Source: Phycisphaerales bacterium UBA2421 (GTDB lineage Bacteria; Planctomycetota; Phycisphaerae; Tepidisphaerales; Tepidisphaeraceae). Taken from it: a stretch of 44,688 bases of DNA. Of this stretch, positions 21,797-30,155 are shown in pieces. The notes beneath the pieces were generated by a model. It saw only the letters and a program-made list of their open reading frames with translations, did no database searches and had not been told where the DNA came from. A program made the position numbers and the translations under genes. Numbering within the stretch: the stretch's first letter is position 1; the number at the start of each line of letters is the position of its first letter. The stretch covers positions 1-44,688 of the forward strand of contig DDRH01000049.1 in NCBI GenBank assembly GCA_002343075.1, in the 5' to 3' direction.

Positions 21797-23989
21797 ATGA
21801 AACGGAATATCACACTGATGGCGCTTTTGGTCGGGTCGTTCTTGCTTGCCGTCTCGGCATCTGCGCAGCCGGTGGCCGATCGGGTGCCGGCTGGGGCGAT
21901 TGTTTATGTCGGCTGGCAGGGCACCGAAAATGTGCCCGGTTATGCCGGATCGCACTTTGAGGCGATTATCAGGGAGTCCAACATCCCGGCGGTGTTCCGG
22001 CAGGTGTTGCCGCAGGCGATCCGGCGCGTGGCGCGCGAAGACGCGCGTGCCGGGGCCGATCTGCAGATGGTCTATGACCTGCTCGCGCCGGTTGCAAAGT
22101 ATCCCACGGCGTTCTTCTTTGAAGGCCTCAACTTCGAGGGCAGGCAACCCATGCCGCGGCTGGGGCTGGTCTGCCGGGCGGGGGCCGATGCCGAGGCCCT
22201 GCGCGCCCGGCTGCAGGCGGTGATGGATCGCGCCGGTGACCCCAATCTGCCGGTGAAAGTCATCGTCAGCGGGCAGGATGTGGCGCTGCTGGTGGGCTAC
22301 GCGCCCGACGAGATGGCCCTCGCCGGTGATGCCGGCGGCCGGCCCGATGCACTCACTGCCGACGCCGGTTTTCAATCGGCGCTGGGCAAGGTGAAAGCCG
22401 ATGCCGTCATTGCCCTGCACATCAACGTCGATTCGCTGTTTAAGACGATCGATGGCGCCGTTGAACTGAATGCCAACGCGGACGAACGAGCCATGTACGA
22501 GAAGGTGGTTGAGGCAATCGGCCTCCGTGGTGTGAAGCGGCTCATCGCGACAAGCGGATTTGATGGCAAAGACTGGATGGAGCGGGTGTATGTCGAAGCG
22601 CCGACCCCGCGCAAGGGGATTCTCAATATGCTCGATCAGCCGGCGCTGGGTGATGACCTGCTGAAGGTGATCCCTGCAACAGCCGATTTGTTTGTGGCCG
22701 GTAGCTTCGATGTCGGCAAGCTGATTGCAGAACTTCGCACAATCGTCGGGGAGATTGATCCCGACGCACAGAAGATGTTCGACCAGGGCCTCGGCGGGGC
22801 GACGATGGCTATCGGGCGCAACTTACGCACGGATGTGCTCGACCCGCTGGGCGCGCATTGGGTGGCCTACAGTGCCCCGGAAGTGGCCGGCGGGGGGCTG
22901 CCGGGCATGGTCGTGGTCAACAAGCCCGATGACGTGGCAAAAGCCAAGAGCGGGCTGATGGCGGTGAGCATTTTCGCCAGTAACTCGGCGGCATCGGCCC
23001 TGGCGATGAACAACGCACCGATCACGCTCGGCGGGCGGCAGGTGAAGTATGGCGACCTTGCGATCAACTACCTCGCCACGCCGCTGGTCACGCCGTGCTG
23101 GAGCGTGCAGGGGGAATACATGATTGCTGGCTTCTATCCACAATCGGTTATTGGCGCGTGGCGGCAGATTGAGTCGGGCCAGGGGCTGATGATTGATACT
23201 TCGGAGTACAAGGCGTTGCGTGCCCGGCTGGGGGCGGAACAGATCAGCGGGATTACTTTCGCGAATTTGCCAGCAACTGCGCCTCAGGGGTACCAGATTT
23301 TGCTGGTTCTGTCGCGCGTGGTTGGCATCGCCGACCTGTTCGGCATCCAAAGTCCGCCGATCGTGATTCCGCCGTATCACATCTTCCAGGAAAATCTCAC
23401 GGTCGCCGGCGGGGTAAGCTGGGTGGAAGACGACGGCGTGCATATGAAGCGCGTCGCGCCGTTCCCCGGGGCCGAACTGCTGCAAGGCGGGGGGGCGGGG
23501 GTGATCGCACCGATCATCGGCATGAGTGCGCTGCAGACGAGCATCATGCTGCCGTCGCTAAACCGGGCCCGGGAGACCGCCAACCGGGTAAAATGTGGGA
23601 ACAACCTGAGGCAGCTTGGGCTGGCAATGAAGCTGTTTGCCAACGAGAATCGCGGGAATTTTCCTGCGGACATGCGTTCATTGGCCCAATACGCTGTCGC
23701 CAATGATGTCTCCGCTAGTGTGTTTCTCTGTCCGAGTGACGGGGACGACGTGCCTGAAGGCATTGATGAGTGGCCACTGGACCAGAGACTCGACTGGATC
23801 GTCGCAAACACGGGGTACGAATACGCGGCGGCCGGTTTGACGGACCTTGCCGGCTTCGATGTGGTATTGATTCACGAGAAGCTCAACGCTCACGATAACG
23901 ACGGGATCAATATTCTTTACGGGGATGCGCATGTGGAGTTTCACCTGCGTCAGAGTGCGGTGAAGGAACTGCAGAAGGGCAAAAAATAG
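21797..23989 (+). CDS. Exported protein with pilin-like C-terminal segment
   Basis: A secreted or membrane protein of 730 residues; function unknown. An N-terminal signal peptide (about 1-23, MALLVGSFLLAVSASA) precedes a long globular region (about 24-550) of no recognised family. A hydrophobic, pilin-like helix follows (GVIAPIIGMSALQTSIMLPS, about 566-586). Then comes NRARETANRVKCGNNLRQLG and, near the end, HDNDGINILYGDAHVEF. That layout is the tail typical of planctomycete pseudopilin-like (type II secretion G-like) proteins, here placed at the end of a large exported protein rather than at an N-terminus. GGGAG before the ATG supports the start; an upstream in-frame start lies inside mnmE and was rejected. 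It follows mnmE by 85 bases, without an evident functional link. Confidence 0.7.
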   Translation: MKRNITLMALLVGSFLLAVSASAQPVADRVPAGAIVYVGWQGTENVPGYAGSHFEAIIRESNIPAVFRQVLPQAIRRVAREDARAGADLQMVYDLLAPVAKYPTAFFFEGLNFEGRQPMPRLGLVCRAGADAEALRARLQAVMDRAGDPNLPVKVIVSGQDVALLVGYAPDEMALAGDAGGRPDALTADAGFQSALGKVKADAVIALHINVDSLFKTIDGAVELNANADERAMYEKVVEAIGLRGVKRLIATSGFDGKDWMERVYVEAPTPRKGILNMLDQPALGDDLLKVIPATADLFVAGSFDVGKLIAELRTIVGEIDPDAQKMFDQGLGGATMAIGRNLRTDVLDPLGAHWVAYSAPEVAGGGLPGMVVVNKPDDVAKAKSGLMAVSIFASNSAASALAMNNAPITLGGRQVKYGDLAINYLATPLVTPCWSVQGEYMIAGFYPQSVIGAWRQIESGQGLMIDTSEYKALRARLGAEQISGITFANLPATAPQGYQILLVLSRVVGIADLFGIQSPPIVIPPYHIFQENLTVAGGVSWVEDDGVHMKRVAPFPGAELLQGGGAGVIAPIIGMSALQTSIMLPSLNRARETANRVKCGNNLRQLGLAMKLFANENRGNFPADMRSLAQYAVANDVSASVFLCPSDGDDVPEGIDEWPLDQRLDWIVANTGYEYAAAGLTDLAGFDVVLIHEKLNAHDNDGINILYGDAHVEFHLRQSAVKELQKGKK

Positions 23990-24110
23990 CACCGTGGCGG
24001 GGGGACGGGAAAACGGAGCGAGACTTTTGGCACCGTGTGGTTCGCCTTGGCGATTCGTGGATTCCCTCCGCGTGCAGACTCGAAGAAAGTAAGACAATTT
24101 ATCAGTCGAA

Positions 24111-24145
24111 CTGACCCGGCCAGAAGCTATTGCATAATGTTATAG
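24111..24145 (+). promoter_or_regulatory. Promoter and operator-like palindrome of higBA
   Basis: CTGACC (24111-24116) and CATAAT (24133-24138) are 16 bp apart. A 19-bp imperfect palindrome (CTATTGCATAATGTTATAG, 24127-24145) covers the -10 site; only two base pairs are mismatched. Transcription would begin close to 24145, the proposed GTG start, implying a leaderless message repressed by the antitoxin. This is inference from spacing and symmetry. Confidence 0.45.
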
Positions 24146-24453
24146 TGGAGCTGCTTGGGCGAAACGTATTGTTGGCGGCATCAAAGCGGAATGCGCCAAT
24201 CAGGAAGTGGCTCGAAATCTGGGCCGAGAAGGTGGCGGGTGCCGCGTGGTATAGCCTGCACGACGTTCGCCAAGACTACCCGGCGACGAATGGTGTCAGG
24301 CTCAAAACCGACGTTGTGATTACGGTTTTTTATGTGAAGGGAAACATCTATCGGTTGCTGACGGCAATCGATTTTGAACTGCAAACGGTTGTCGCCCTGG
24401 AAGTGCTGACTCATGTCGAATACTCCAAAAACATGTGGAAGGCACGACACTAA
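24145..24453 (+). CDS. higB: HigB-type toxin (mRNA interferase family)
   Basis: A toxin of the HigB family (RelE-like fold), expected to cleave mRNA on the ribosome when free of antitoxin. The 102 residues show the family layout: an N-terminal strand and helix (MELLGRNVLLAASKRNAPIR), a WYSLHDVRQDYP segment, VFYVKGNIYRLLTAIDFELQ, and the closing THVEYSKNMWKARH that carries the conserved His and Tyr. The GTG at 24145 aligns best with the usual HigB N-terminus; a TTG at 24130 would add five residues and lie inside the operator-like palindrome. The antitoxin begins two bases after its stop, in the toxin-first order typical of higBA. Confidence 0.85.
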   Translation: MELLGRNVLLAASKRNAPIRKWLEIWAEKVAGAAWYSLHDVRQDYPATNGVRLKTDVVITVFYVKGNIYRLLTAIDFELQTVVALEVLTHVEYSKNMWKARH

Positions 24454-24455
24454 CA

Positions 24456-24878
24456 ATGCTGCGAACCCCGACACTGGGAAGCGTTCCCGACGCCTACCTC
24501 GATCTTGTGATGAAGTTCCCGCTTCGTCGAATCAAGACCGCGCAGCACCACCGCGCGGCCATTGCGGTTTTCACCCGGCTGGCTTCCAGGAAGAAGGACG
24601 CGCCCACCCTGGCTTATGCAGAGGCCCTCGTCACGCTGATCGGTGATTATGAAAGACGTGCGGGTTTTGAGTTCGACACGTCGCAAATCACCGCCGAGGA
24701 TATGGTGCGGCAGTGGCTCGAAGAACACGGCATGTCCGTGAACGCGCTCGCCCAGAAGACCGGCATCGCCCAGAGCGCCCTCTCGCAAATGCTCCGCGGG
24801 AAGCGCGGGTGGAGTAAGTCGGCCATTATTAAGCTCTCAAAATTTCTGAAGATCGACCCCGGCATTTTCTTTCGATAA
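24456..24878 (+). CDS. higA: HigA-type antitoxin with C-terminal helix-turn-helix
   Basis: The partner that should neutralise the toxin and repress the operon. The 140 residues carry an N-terminal region (about 1-85, with YLDLVMKFPLRRIKTAQHH) likely to hold the toxin, and a C-terminal XRE helix-turn-helix (about 95-138, VNALAQKTGIAQSALSQMLR, then LSKFLKIDPGIFF). This large HigA form (COG5499 type) is usual with this toxin family. The ATG at 24456 follows the toxin stop by two bases; a TTG 21 bases earlier is possible but less likely. Its stop lies three bases before the endonuclease IV gene, so all three may share one transcript. Confidence 0.88.
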   Translation: MLRTPTLGSVPDAYLDLVMKFPLRRIKTAQHHRAAIAVFTRLASRKKDAPTLAYAEALVTLIGDYERRAGFEFDTSQITAEDMVRQWLEEHGMSVNALAQKTGIAQSALSQMLRGKRGWSKSAIIKLSKFLKIDPGIFFR

Positions 24879-24881
24879 TCG

Positions 24882-25727
24882 ATGTTTGGCTCTCATCTTT
24901 CTATCGCCGGGGGAATGCACAACGCGGTTCTTGCCGCGGAGAAGCTGCGCTTGGATACGGTTCAGGTTTTTACCAAGAATCAGCAGCAATGGCGGGCGCC
25001 CCCGCTGGATGCGGATGCGGTCAGGCAGTGGTGTGATGCGTGTGCGCGGGTAAAGTTTGATCGCACCGTCAGCCACGATAGTTATCTGATCAACCTCGCT
25101 TCGCCAAACAACGAAACGGCGCGCAGGAGCCTCGATCTGTGCATTGTGGAACACCAGCGGTGCGCCGCGCTGAAGATTCCGCTGCTGGTAATGCACCCGG
25201 GGGCGCATATGGGGCTTGGCGAAGCGGTCGCCATCAGAAAAATCGCCGCCGGGTTAGACAAGGTGCATCGCGCTGCGAAGGGCGATGTCTTGACATGCCT
25301 GGAAATCACCGCGGGGCAGGGAACTTCGATTGGTTACAAGCTCGATCACCTCGCCGAGATCATCGCCAAGGTGAAATCGCCCGAACGCATGGCGGTCTGT
25401 TTTGATACAGCCCACCTCCTGGCCGCCGGGTATGACTTCCGCGGGCGAAAATATGCATCATTTTGCCGCGCGGTTGAGCAGACCATCGGGCTCGACCGGG
25501 TCAAAGTGTGGCATCTCAATGATAGCAAGAAGGATCTGGGCGCGCGGGTGGATCGGCACGATCACATCGGCAAGGGTTTTGTCGGCTTGGACGGTTTTCG
25601 CCCGATCGTGCGCGACAAGCGGTGGCGGGATGTGCCGAAGATTCTCGAGACACCCAAAGACGGCCTCGCGCCCGACGGACGAGATTGGGACGCGGTGAAC
25701 CTCGAAACCCTTCAATCGCTGATGTAG
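24882..25727 (+). CDS. nfo: Endonuclease IV (AP endonuclease)
   Basis: A three-zinc enzyme that cuts DNA 5' to abasic sites in base-excision repair. The 281 residues form one TIM barrel, the full family length. The signatures are all present: GSHLSIAGG, SHDSYLINLASP, VMHPGAH, CLEITAGQG, CFDTAHLLAAGYD, and VWHLNDSKKDLGARVDRHDH followed by IGKG and the final ILETPKD. It starts three bases after the antitoxin stop without a clear Shine-Dalgarno, which suggests translation coupled to higA. If it lacks its own promoter, a repair enzyme sits under toxin-antitoxin control. Confidence 0.96.
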   Translation: MFGSHLSIAGGMHNAVLAAEKLRLDTVQVFTKNQQQWRAPPLDADAVRQWCDACARVKFDRTVSHDSYLINLASPNNETARRSLDLCIVEHQRCAALKIPLLVMHPGAHMGLGEAVAIRKIAAGLDKVHRAAKGDVLTCLEITAGQGTSIGYKLDHLAEIIAKVKSPERMAVCFDTAHLLAAGYDFRGRKYASFCRAVEQTIGLDRVKVWHLNDSKKDLGARVDRHDHIGKGFVGLDGFRPIVRDKRWRDVPKILETPKDGLAPDGRDWDAVNLETLQSLM

Positions 25728-25815
25728 TGCCGCCGAGTGTGCCGTTTTTGGCAATCCGGGCGGCAAAAATATGTCTTTATCATCGCGTTGAGTTGCGGTA
25801 GCTTGGCTCATACTC

Positions 25816-27012
25816 ATGAGCACTTCCCTCAATCCCGTTCGCTTCGGCATTATTGGCTATGGAAACATGGGCAGCAGCCACGCCCGGTTCTTTGCGCAGA
25901 ACAAGGTGCCCGGCGGGCAGCTTGCTGCGGTCGCAGACGTCGATCCGGCCCGGCTCGCCGCACTCAAAGCCGACCATCCCCACATCGCGGCGTTTGGAAC
26001 GCACCATGAAATGCTCAAGAGTGGTTTGATCGATGCCGTCATCATCGCGGTGCCGCATTACGACCACCCATCGATTGCGATCGATTCCTTCGCCGCTGGC
26101 ATGCATGTAATGTGCGAAAAGCCACTTTGCGTGAGCGTGAAGGCTGGGCGGGCACTGATTGCCGAGTATGAAGCCAAGTACACGCACCTGAAGTTTGGCA
26201 TCATGTTCAATCAGCGGAGCAACACGGTCTTTCGAAAGCTACGCGAGCTGATCGCCGCGGGGGAAATGGGAAGAATATTGCGCGTCACCTGGCTCATCAC
26301 CGACTGGTTCCGGAGCGACGCCTACTACGCCAGCGGCGGCTGGCGCGCCACCTGGGCTGGCGAAGGCGGCGGGGTGCTCATCAATCAGTGCCCGCATAAT
26401 CTCGACCTCATCCAGTGGATCACCGGCATGATGCCCAAGCGTGTAATCGCACATGCAAGCGTCGGCAAGTATCACCCGATTGAGGTGGAAGACGATGTGC
26501 ACGCGACGCTTCTTTATGAAGATGGCGCGGTCGGTCATTTCATCACCACCACCGGCGAGTGCCCCGGCAGCAACCGACTGGAGATCTCCGGCGATCGCGG
26601 GCGAATCGTGGTGGATAATGGTGTGATGACATGGAACCGCACGCGCGTGCCGGTGCTCGACTACAACAAGACAACCTCCCAGCATTTCATGGGTCCCGAG
26701 CGGTGGGATGTACAGGTGCCTGTCGGCGCGCAGCCGCAGGAGCAGCATCCCGAGGTGCTGAAGGCTTTTGTGAAGTGCCTTCAAACTGGCTCGCCCATGA
26801 TGGCCGAAGGGGTCGAGGGCATTCGAGGGCTGGAGTTGGGCAACGCAATTATGATGGCGGGGCTGACCGGCAAGCCGGTCGATCTGCCCGTCGATGGCGA
26901 TGCGTTTGATGCCTTCATTGAAGATATGAAAAAGACCTATGGCGGGCGGAAAACGCTCGCGGTCGCAGATACCGCTGCCCCGGCGGGCGACTTTTCTTCA
27001 TCGTTCCGCTAA
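25816..27012 (+). CDS. Gfo/Idh/MocA-family oxidoreductase
   Basis: An NAD(P)-dependent sugar or inositol oxidoreductase, 398 residues, probably cytosolic. The N-terminal Rossmann fold carries GIIGYGNMGSSH (about 11-22), and the family motif MCEKPLCVS with the catalytic lysine follows near residue 100. The second half is the alpha/beta substrate domain, with GGGVLINQCPHNLDLIQWI bearing the usual Asp and His. A signal peptide, common on planctomycete members, is absent. It opens the plus-strand glycan region; a TIM-barrel isomerase of the kind often paired with such enzymes lies 3.1 kb downstream. It may prepare a modified sugar for the transferases between them. The substrate is unknown. Confidence 0.9.
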   Translation: MSTSLNPVRFGIIGYGNMGSSHARFFAQNKVPGGQLAAVADVDPARLAALKADHPHIAAFGTHHEMLKSGLIDAVIIAVPHYDHPSIAIDSFAAGMHVMCEKPLCVSVKAGRALIAEYEAKYTHLKFGIMFNQRSNTVFRKLRELIAAGEMGRILRVTWLITDWFRSDAYYASGGWRATWAGEGGGVLINQCPHNLDLIQWITGMMPKRVIAHASVGKYHPIEVEDDVHATLLYEDGAVGHFITTTGECPGSNRLEISGDRGRIVVDNGVMTWNRTRVPVLDYNKTTSQHFMGPERWDVQVPVGAQPQEQHPEVLKAFVKCLQTGSPMMAEGVEGIRGLELGNAIMMAGLTGKPVDLPVDGDAFDAFIEDMKKTYGGRKTLAVADTAAPAGDFSSSFR

Positions 27013-27064
27013 GCACCGCGCGGGCGGGACAACCCCGCAGCCATGCTTATGATGGCCGCCGGAC

Positions 27065-28651
27065 TTGGTTCGCCAGATTGCAACAATCTCACCCGTACAA
27101 TGCCGCACGTTGGCCGGAGTGCTGATTGTGCTCGTCTCGGCAGTCAATGTTGCATATCTCACAATCAACTGCCCGATCGATTTGTCGGGCGATGAGGCGC
27201 AATACTGGGACTGGTCGCGCCGGCTGGACTACAGCTATTACAGCAAAGGCCCCGCGGTTGCTTTCGTGATTCGTGCGGGCGCCGCGGTGTTTGGCGAAAC
27301 CATGCCGGGCGTGCGGCTGCCGGCAATATTGCTATTCGCGGCAACGCTGGCAGGAATCTACTCGCTGACTCTGGTTCTCTTTCGGAGTGACCGGCTGGCA
27401 TTGGGAGCGACAGGGCTGGCCTGCTTGTCGCCGATCATGATTTACCTCAGTGCCGCGATGACGATCGATGCACCGATGATCGCCTGCTGGACGTTTGCGA
27501 CCCTGTTTGCCGCAGCGGCGCTGTTTCGCGATCGATCGTGGGCATGGGGCGGGGTGTCGGCCGCAATCGGTGTCGGGTTTCTGGCGAAATACTCTGCCTT
27601 GCTCTGGTTCGTGGGGCTTTTGGCTTACTTCGTCTGCATGAGGGCACCAATTCGGCTTTGGGCGCGCGGGGCGGCTGCCGCTGTAGGGGCATTGGTGTTT
27701 ACGACCCCGGTGATCGTGTGGAACATCAATCACGGCTGGGTTGGTGCGCGACATGTTGCAAAACAGACGGGTGCCGAAGAAGGGCGGTTCAGCCTGCTGC
27801 GCCCGGTCGAGATGCTCGGCACGCAGGTCGGCGTGGTCGGCCCGACAATTGCAGCCGTCATCATTGCCGCGGTCGTGTGGGTGATTCGTCGTCGGCGGGT
27901 TTCGAGTCAATCACCCCCCGACAAACTCGCAGAGCTGTTTCTGCTGTGTATCGGCGCACCGTTCTTTATCCTCACCTGGGTTGTCAGTTTTTTTGCCAAG
28001 GTTCAGGCCAATTGGCCGGCACCGGCCTACATCACGCTCATCATTCTCGCCGCTGCGTTCGTCGGTGAATTGCGGCGGGGGGCGAACTGGAAGAGGTGGC
28101 GAGGTTGGGTATATGCGACGATCATCATCGGCATCGGCGCGCATGTGGTCATGCGAGACACGTCGTTCCTCATCCCGCCGGCGCGGGCACTGGGCTTGAG
28201 CGATAAGCATGCTTCGAGGCTCGACGCGTTGGCCGAACTCCGCGGGTGGGAAGAGCTGGGTCGCCGGGTCGGGGAGGAACAGGTGCGGCTCGGTCCTGAT
28301 GCGCTGATACTATGCGATCATTACCAGCAGACGGCCTTAATGGCATTTTACGTCCCCCATCGCCCGCGGACGTTTCACGCCGGCACCTATTTTACAAACG
28401 CGCAGCGGATGAATCAGTATAGTCTGTGGCCCGATATGGACTTGAGCCGCCCGGAACTGCGCGGCAGAAATGCGATCTATGTCGGTAAAGGTGGCCCGCT
28501 GCCCGACCCGCTGCCCCTGGCTTTTGAGCGATATGAAAAGCTGCCTGAGGTTCCCGTGCAGGTTCACGGCGTGACGGTGGCCACGTTCAAGCTCTGGCGG
28601 CTTTACGGATTTAAGGGCCTGCACCGGCCCGAAGAAGGTGGCGGATTCTAA
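27065..28651 (+). CDS. GT39-type (ArnT/PMT-like) membrane glycosyltransferase
   Basis: A GT-C fold transferase that uses polyprenyl-phosphate-linked sugars as donors on the outer face of the membrane. The 528 residues begin with a membrane helix (about 16-35), followed by the catalytic acidic loop DLSGDEAQYWDWSRRLDYSY (about 39-58). Eight to ten further membrane segments run to about residue 365, and a soluble C-terminal part follows. This is the ArnT-like layout. The start is a TTG at 27065; later GTG codons near 27116 are possible. Its end overlaps the next gene by 14 bases. That gene's GT2 half could make the donor and its PAP2 half could recycle the carrier. The acceptor (lipid, protein or polysaccharide) cannot be told. 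Confidence 0.85.
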   Translation: MVRQIATISPVQCRTLAGVLIVLVSAVNVAYLTINCPIDLSGDEAQYWDWSRRLDYSYYSKGPAVAFVIRAGAAVFGETMPGVRLPAILLFAATLAGIYSLTLVLFRSDRLALGATGLACLSPIMIYLSAAMTIDAPMIACWTFATLFAAAALFRDRSWAWGGVSAAIGVGFLAKYSALLWFVGLLAYFVCMRAPIRLWARGAAAAVGALVFTTPVIVWNINHGWVGARHVAKQTGAEEGRFSLLRPVEMLGTQVGVVGPTIAAVIIAAVVWVIRRRRVSSQSPPDKLAELFLLCIGAPFFILTWVVSFFAKVQANWPAPAYITLIILAAAFVGELRRGANWKRWRGWVYATIIIGIGAHVVMRDTSFLIPPARALGLSDKHASRLDALAELRGWEELGRRVGEEQVRLGPDALILCDHYQQTALMAFYVPHRPRTFHAGTYFTNAQRMNQYSLWPDMDLSRPELRGRNAIYVGKGGPLPDPLPLAFERYEKLPEVPVQVHGVTVATFKLWRLYGFKGLHRPEEGGGF

Positions 28652-30155
28652 TTCGCTGGCGCGTTGGTTCCATGGCTATACAGGCGGTTTTGAAAAGGAC
28701 ATGCGCACGCTCACGTCGATCACGCTCTGGCTTCTCGCGATTCTGATCGCGGTGGCGTTTGACGAGTCTGTGGCGCGCAACATGCGCGACAGCGGCCTTG
28801 AGGCGTGGATCGAGGCCGATGCGGGGCTGCGCGAGTTCCTGAAAATCCCCGGGGAGTTCGTTTCGCTGGTCATCTGCGCCGTCTTGATCGGTTTGTTCCA
28901 CCCAGCTCGCTGGAGAGGCACGCTGCTTATCCTCGCCGCCTCGACAGTGAGTGGATTGAATTGGGCCTTGAAGTGGGCGGTCGGCCGACATCGCCCATTT
29001 ACCGGCCCGGCGGGCTTGACGAAGGACCTTACTCCGTTTGATTTCTCATACTTCCGGGGGGGGTGGGATGGGCTTCTGGTTTCCGCAAATCTCTCTTTTC
29101 CATCGGGACACGCGACACTATCGTTTGCTCTGGCTTCGGCGCTGACTATGCTCTTTCCGCGCGGTCGATGGGTGTTTTACTCCATTGCCGGGCTGGCAGC
29201 GGTTGAGCGAGTGTGGGAAAACGCACACTGGCTCAGCGATGTGGTGGTAGGCGCGGCCTTGGGTATCGCAGGGGTGCATTTGGTCTCGGCGGTGACCGGG
29301 CGGTTGGGATTGAAGGTACGAGCGATGCAGACAGCCAGCGAGCAAGAATCCGAAATCAGCCACGCGTCTGCGCGGCACCCGGCGGCGGTGGGGCAGTTTG
29401 CCGGCGACTCCACGGCACCATTTTTGACTTTGGTCATCCCCGCGTACAACGAACAAGAGAACATCCCGACACTGCTGAGCAGGGTGGGTGAGGCGTTGGC
29501 GGCGCTCAATAGGCCGTTTGAGGTCATCATCGTCGATGACGGCAGCACCGATGCCACCCCGCGCCTCCTCGCCGAGGCCGCGGCGCAGTTTCCCTGGCTC
29601 CGCGTGCTGCGGATGGCGCACAACGGCGGGCAGAGTGCGGCCTTCGAAGCGGGCTTCGACGCCGCCCGCGGCGAGTTGATTGCCACCATCGACGCCGATT
29701 TGCAGAACGATCCGGAGGAAATCCCCAGAATCGTGCCGCTCTTGGATGAGAAAAACGTGGATATGGTTACCGGGTGGCGAAAAGAGCGACAGGATACCCC
29801 GTTCCGCCGATGGCAAAGCCGGCAGGCCAATTGGATTCGCAACTGGATCAGCCAGGAAACTGTTCATGATTCGGCCAGCTCACTCAAGGTCTACCGCGCG
29901 CATGCCGTGAAGGGCATGAAGTTGTTTAATGGAGCACACCGATTTTTTCCGACTCTCGTGAAGATGCGCGGCTACACTTGCTATGAAACCCCCGTAAAAC
30001 ATAGCCATCGTTTTGCCGGCACCGCGAAATACGGCTTTCGAAACCGCGCTGTTCGAGCGTTTATCGATTTGCTGGCCGTGCGGTGGATGAAAATGCGGGT
30101 GTTAAGATACCGAGCTACCGAAGTCCGCAGGGAAGCTATGCTGAAGGAAGATTGA
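28638..30155 (+). CDS. PAP2 phosphatase fused to GT2 polyprenyl-phosphate glycosyltransferase
   Basis: One continuous 505-residue frame joins two enzymes. Residues about 25-225 are a six-helix PAP2 lipid phosphatase with all three motifs: Lys112-x6-Arg119-Pro (KWAVGRHRP), PSGH (155-158), and Arg191-x5-His197-x3-Asp201. Residues about 262-500 are a GT2 domain of the DPM1/ArnC type: VIPAYNE (266-272), VDDGST (299-304), DADLQND (352-358) and the RFAGTAKYGFRNRAVRAF segment. It lacks the C-terminal helices many such transferases have; the PAP2 half would anchor it. It probably charges undecaprenyl phosphate with a sugar and dephosphorylates the spent carrier. The GTG start overlaps the GT39 gene; an ATG at 28701 is an alternative. 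The next gene overlaps by one base. Confidence 0.88.
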   Translation: MADSNSLARWFHGYTGGFEKDMRTLTSITLWLLAILIAVAFDESVARNMRDSGLEAWIEADAGLREFLKIPGEFVSLVICAVLIGLFHPARWRGTLLILAASTVSGLNWALKWAVGRHRPFTGPAGLTKDLTPFDFSYFRGGWDGLLVSANLSFPSGHATLSFALASALTMLFPRGRWVFYSIAGLAAVERVWENAHWLSDVVVGAALGIAGVHLVSAVTGRLGLKVRAMQTASEQESEISHASARHPAAVGQFAGDSTAPFLTLVIPAYNEQENIPTLLSRVGEALAALNRPFEVIIVDDGSTDATPRLLAEAAAQFPWLRVLRMAHNGGQSAAFEAGFDAARGELIATIDADLQNDPEEIPRIVPLLDEKNVDMVTGWRKERQDTPFRRWQSRQANWIRNWISQETVHDSASSLKVYRAHAVKGMKLFNGAHRFFPTLVKMRGYTCYETPVKHSHRFAGTAKYGFRNRAVRAFIDLLAVRWMKMRVLRYRATEVRREAMLKED

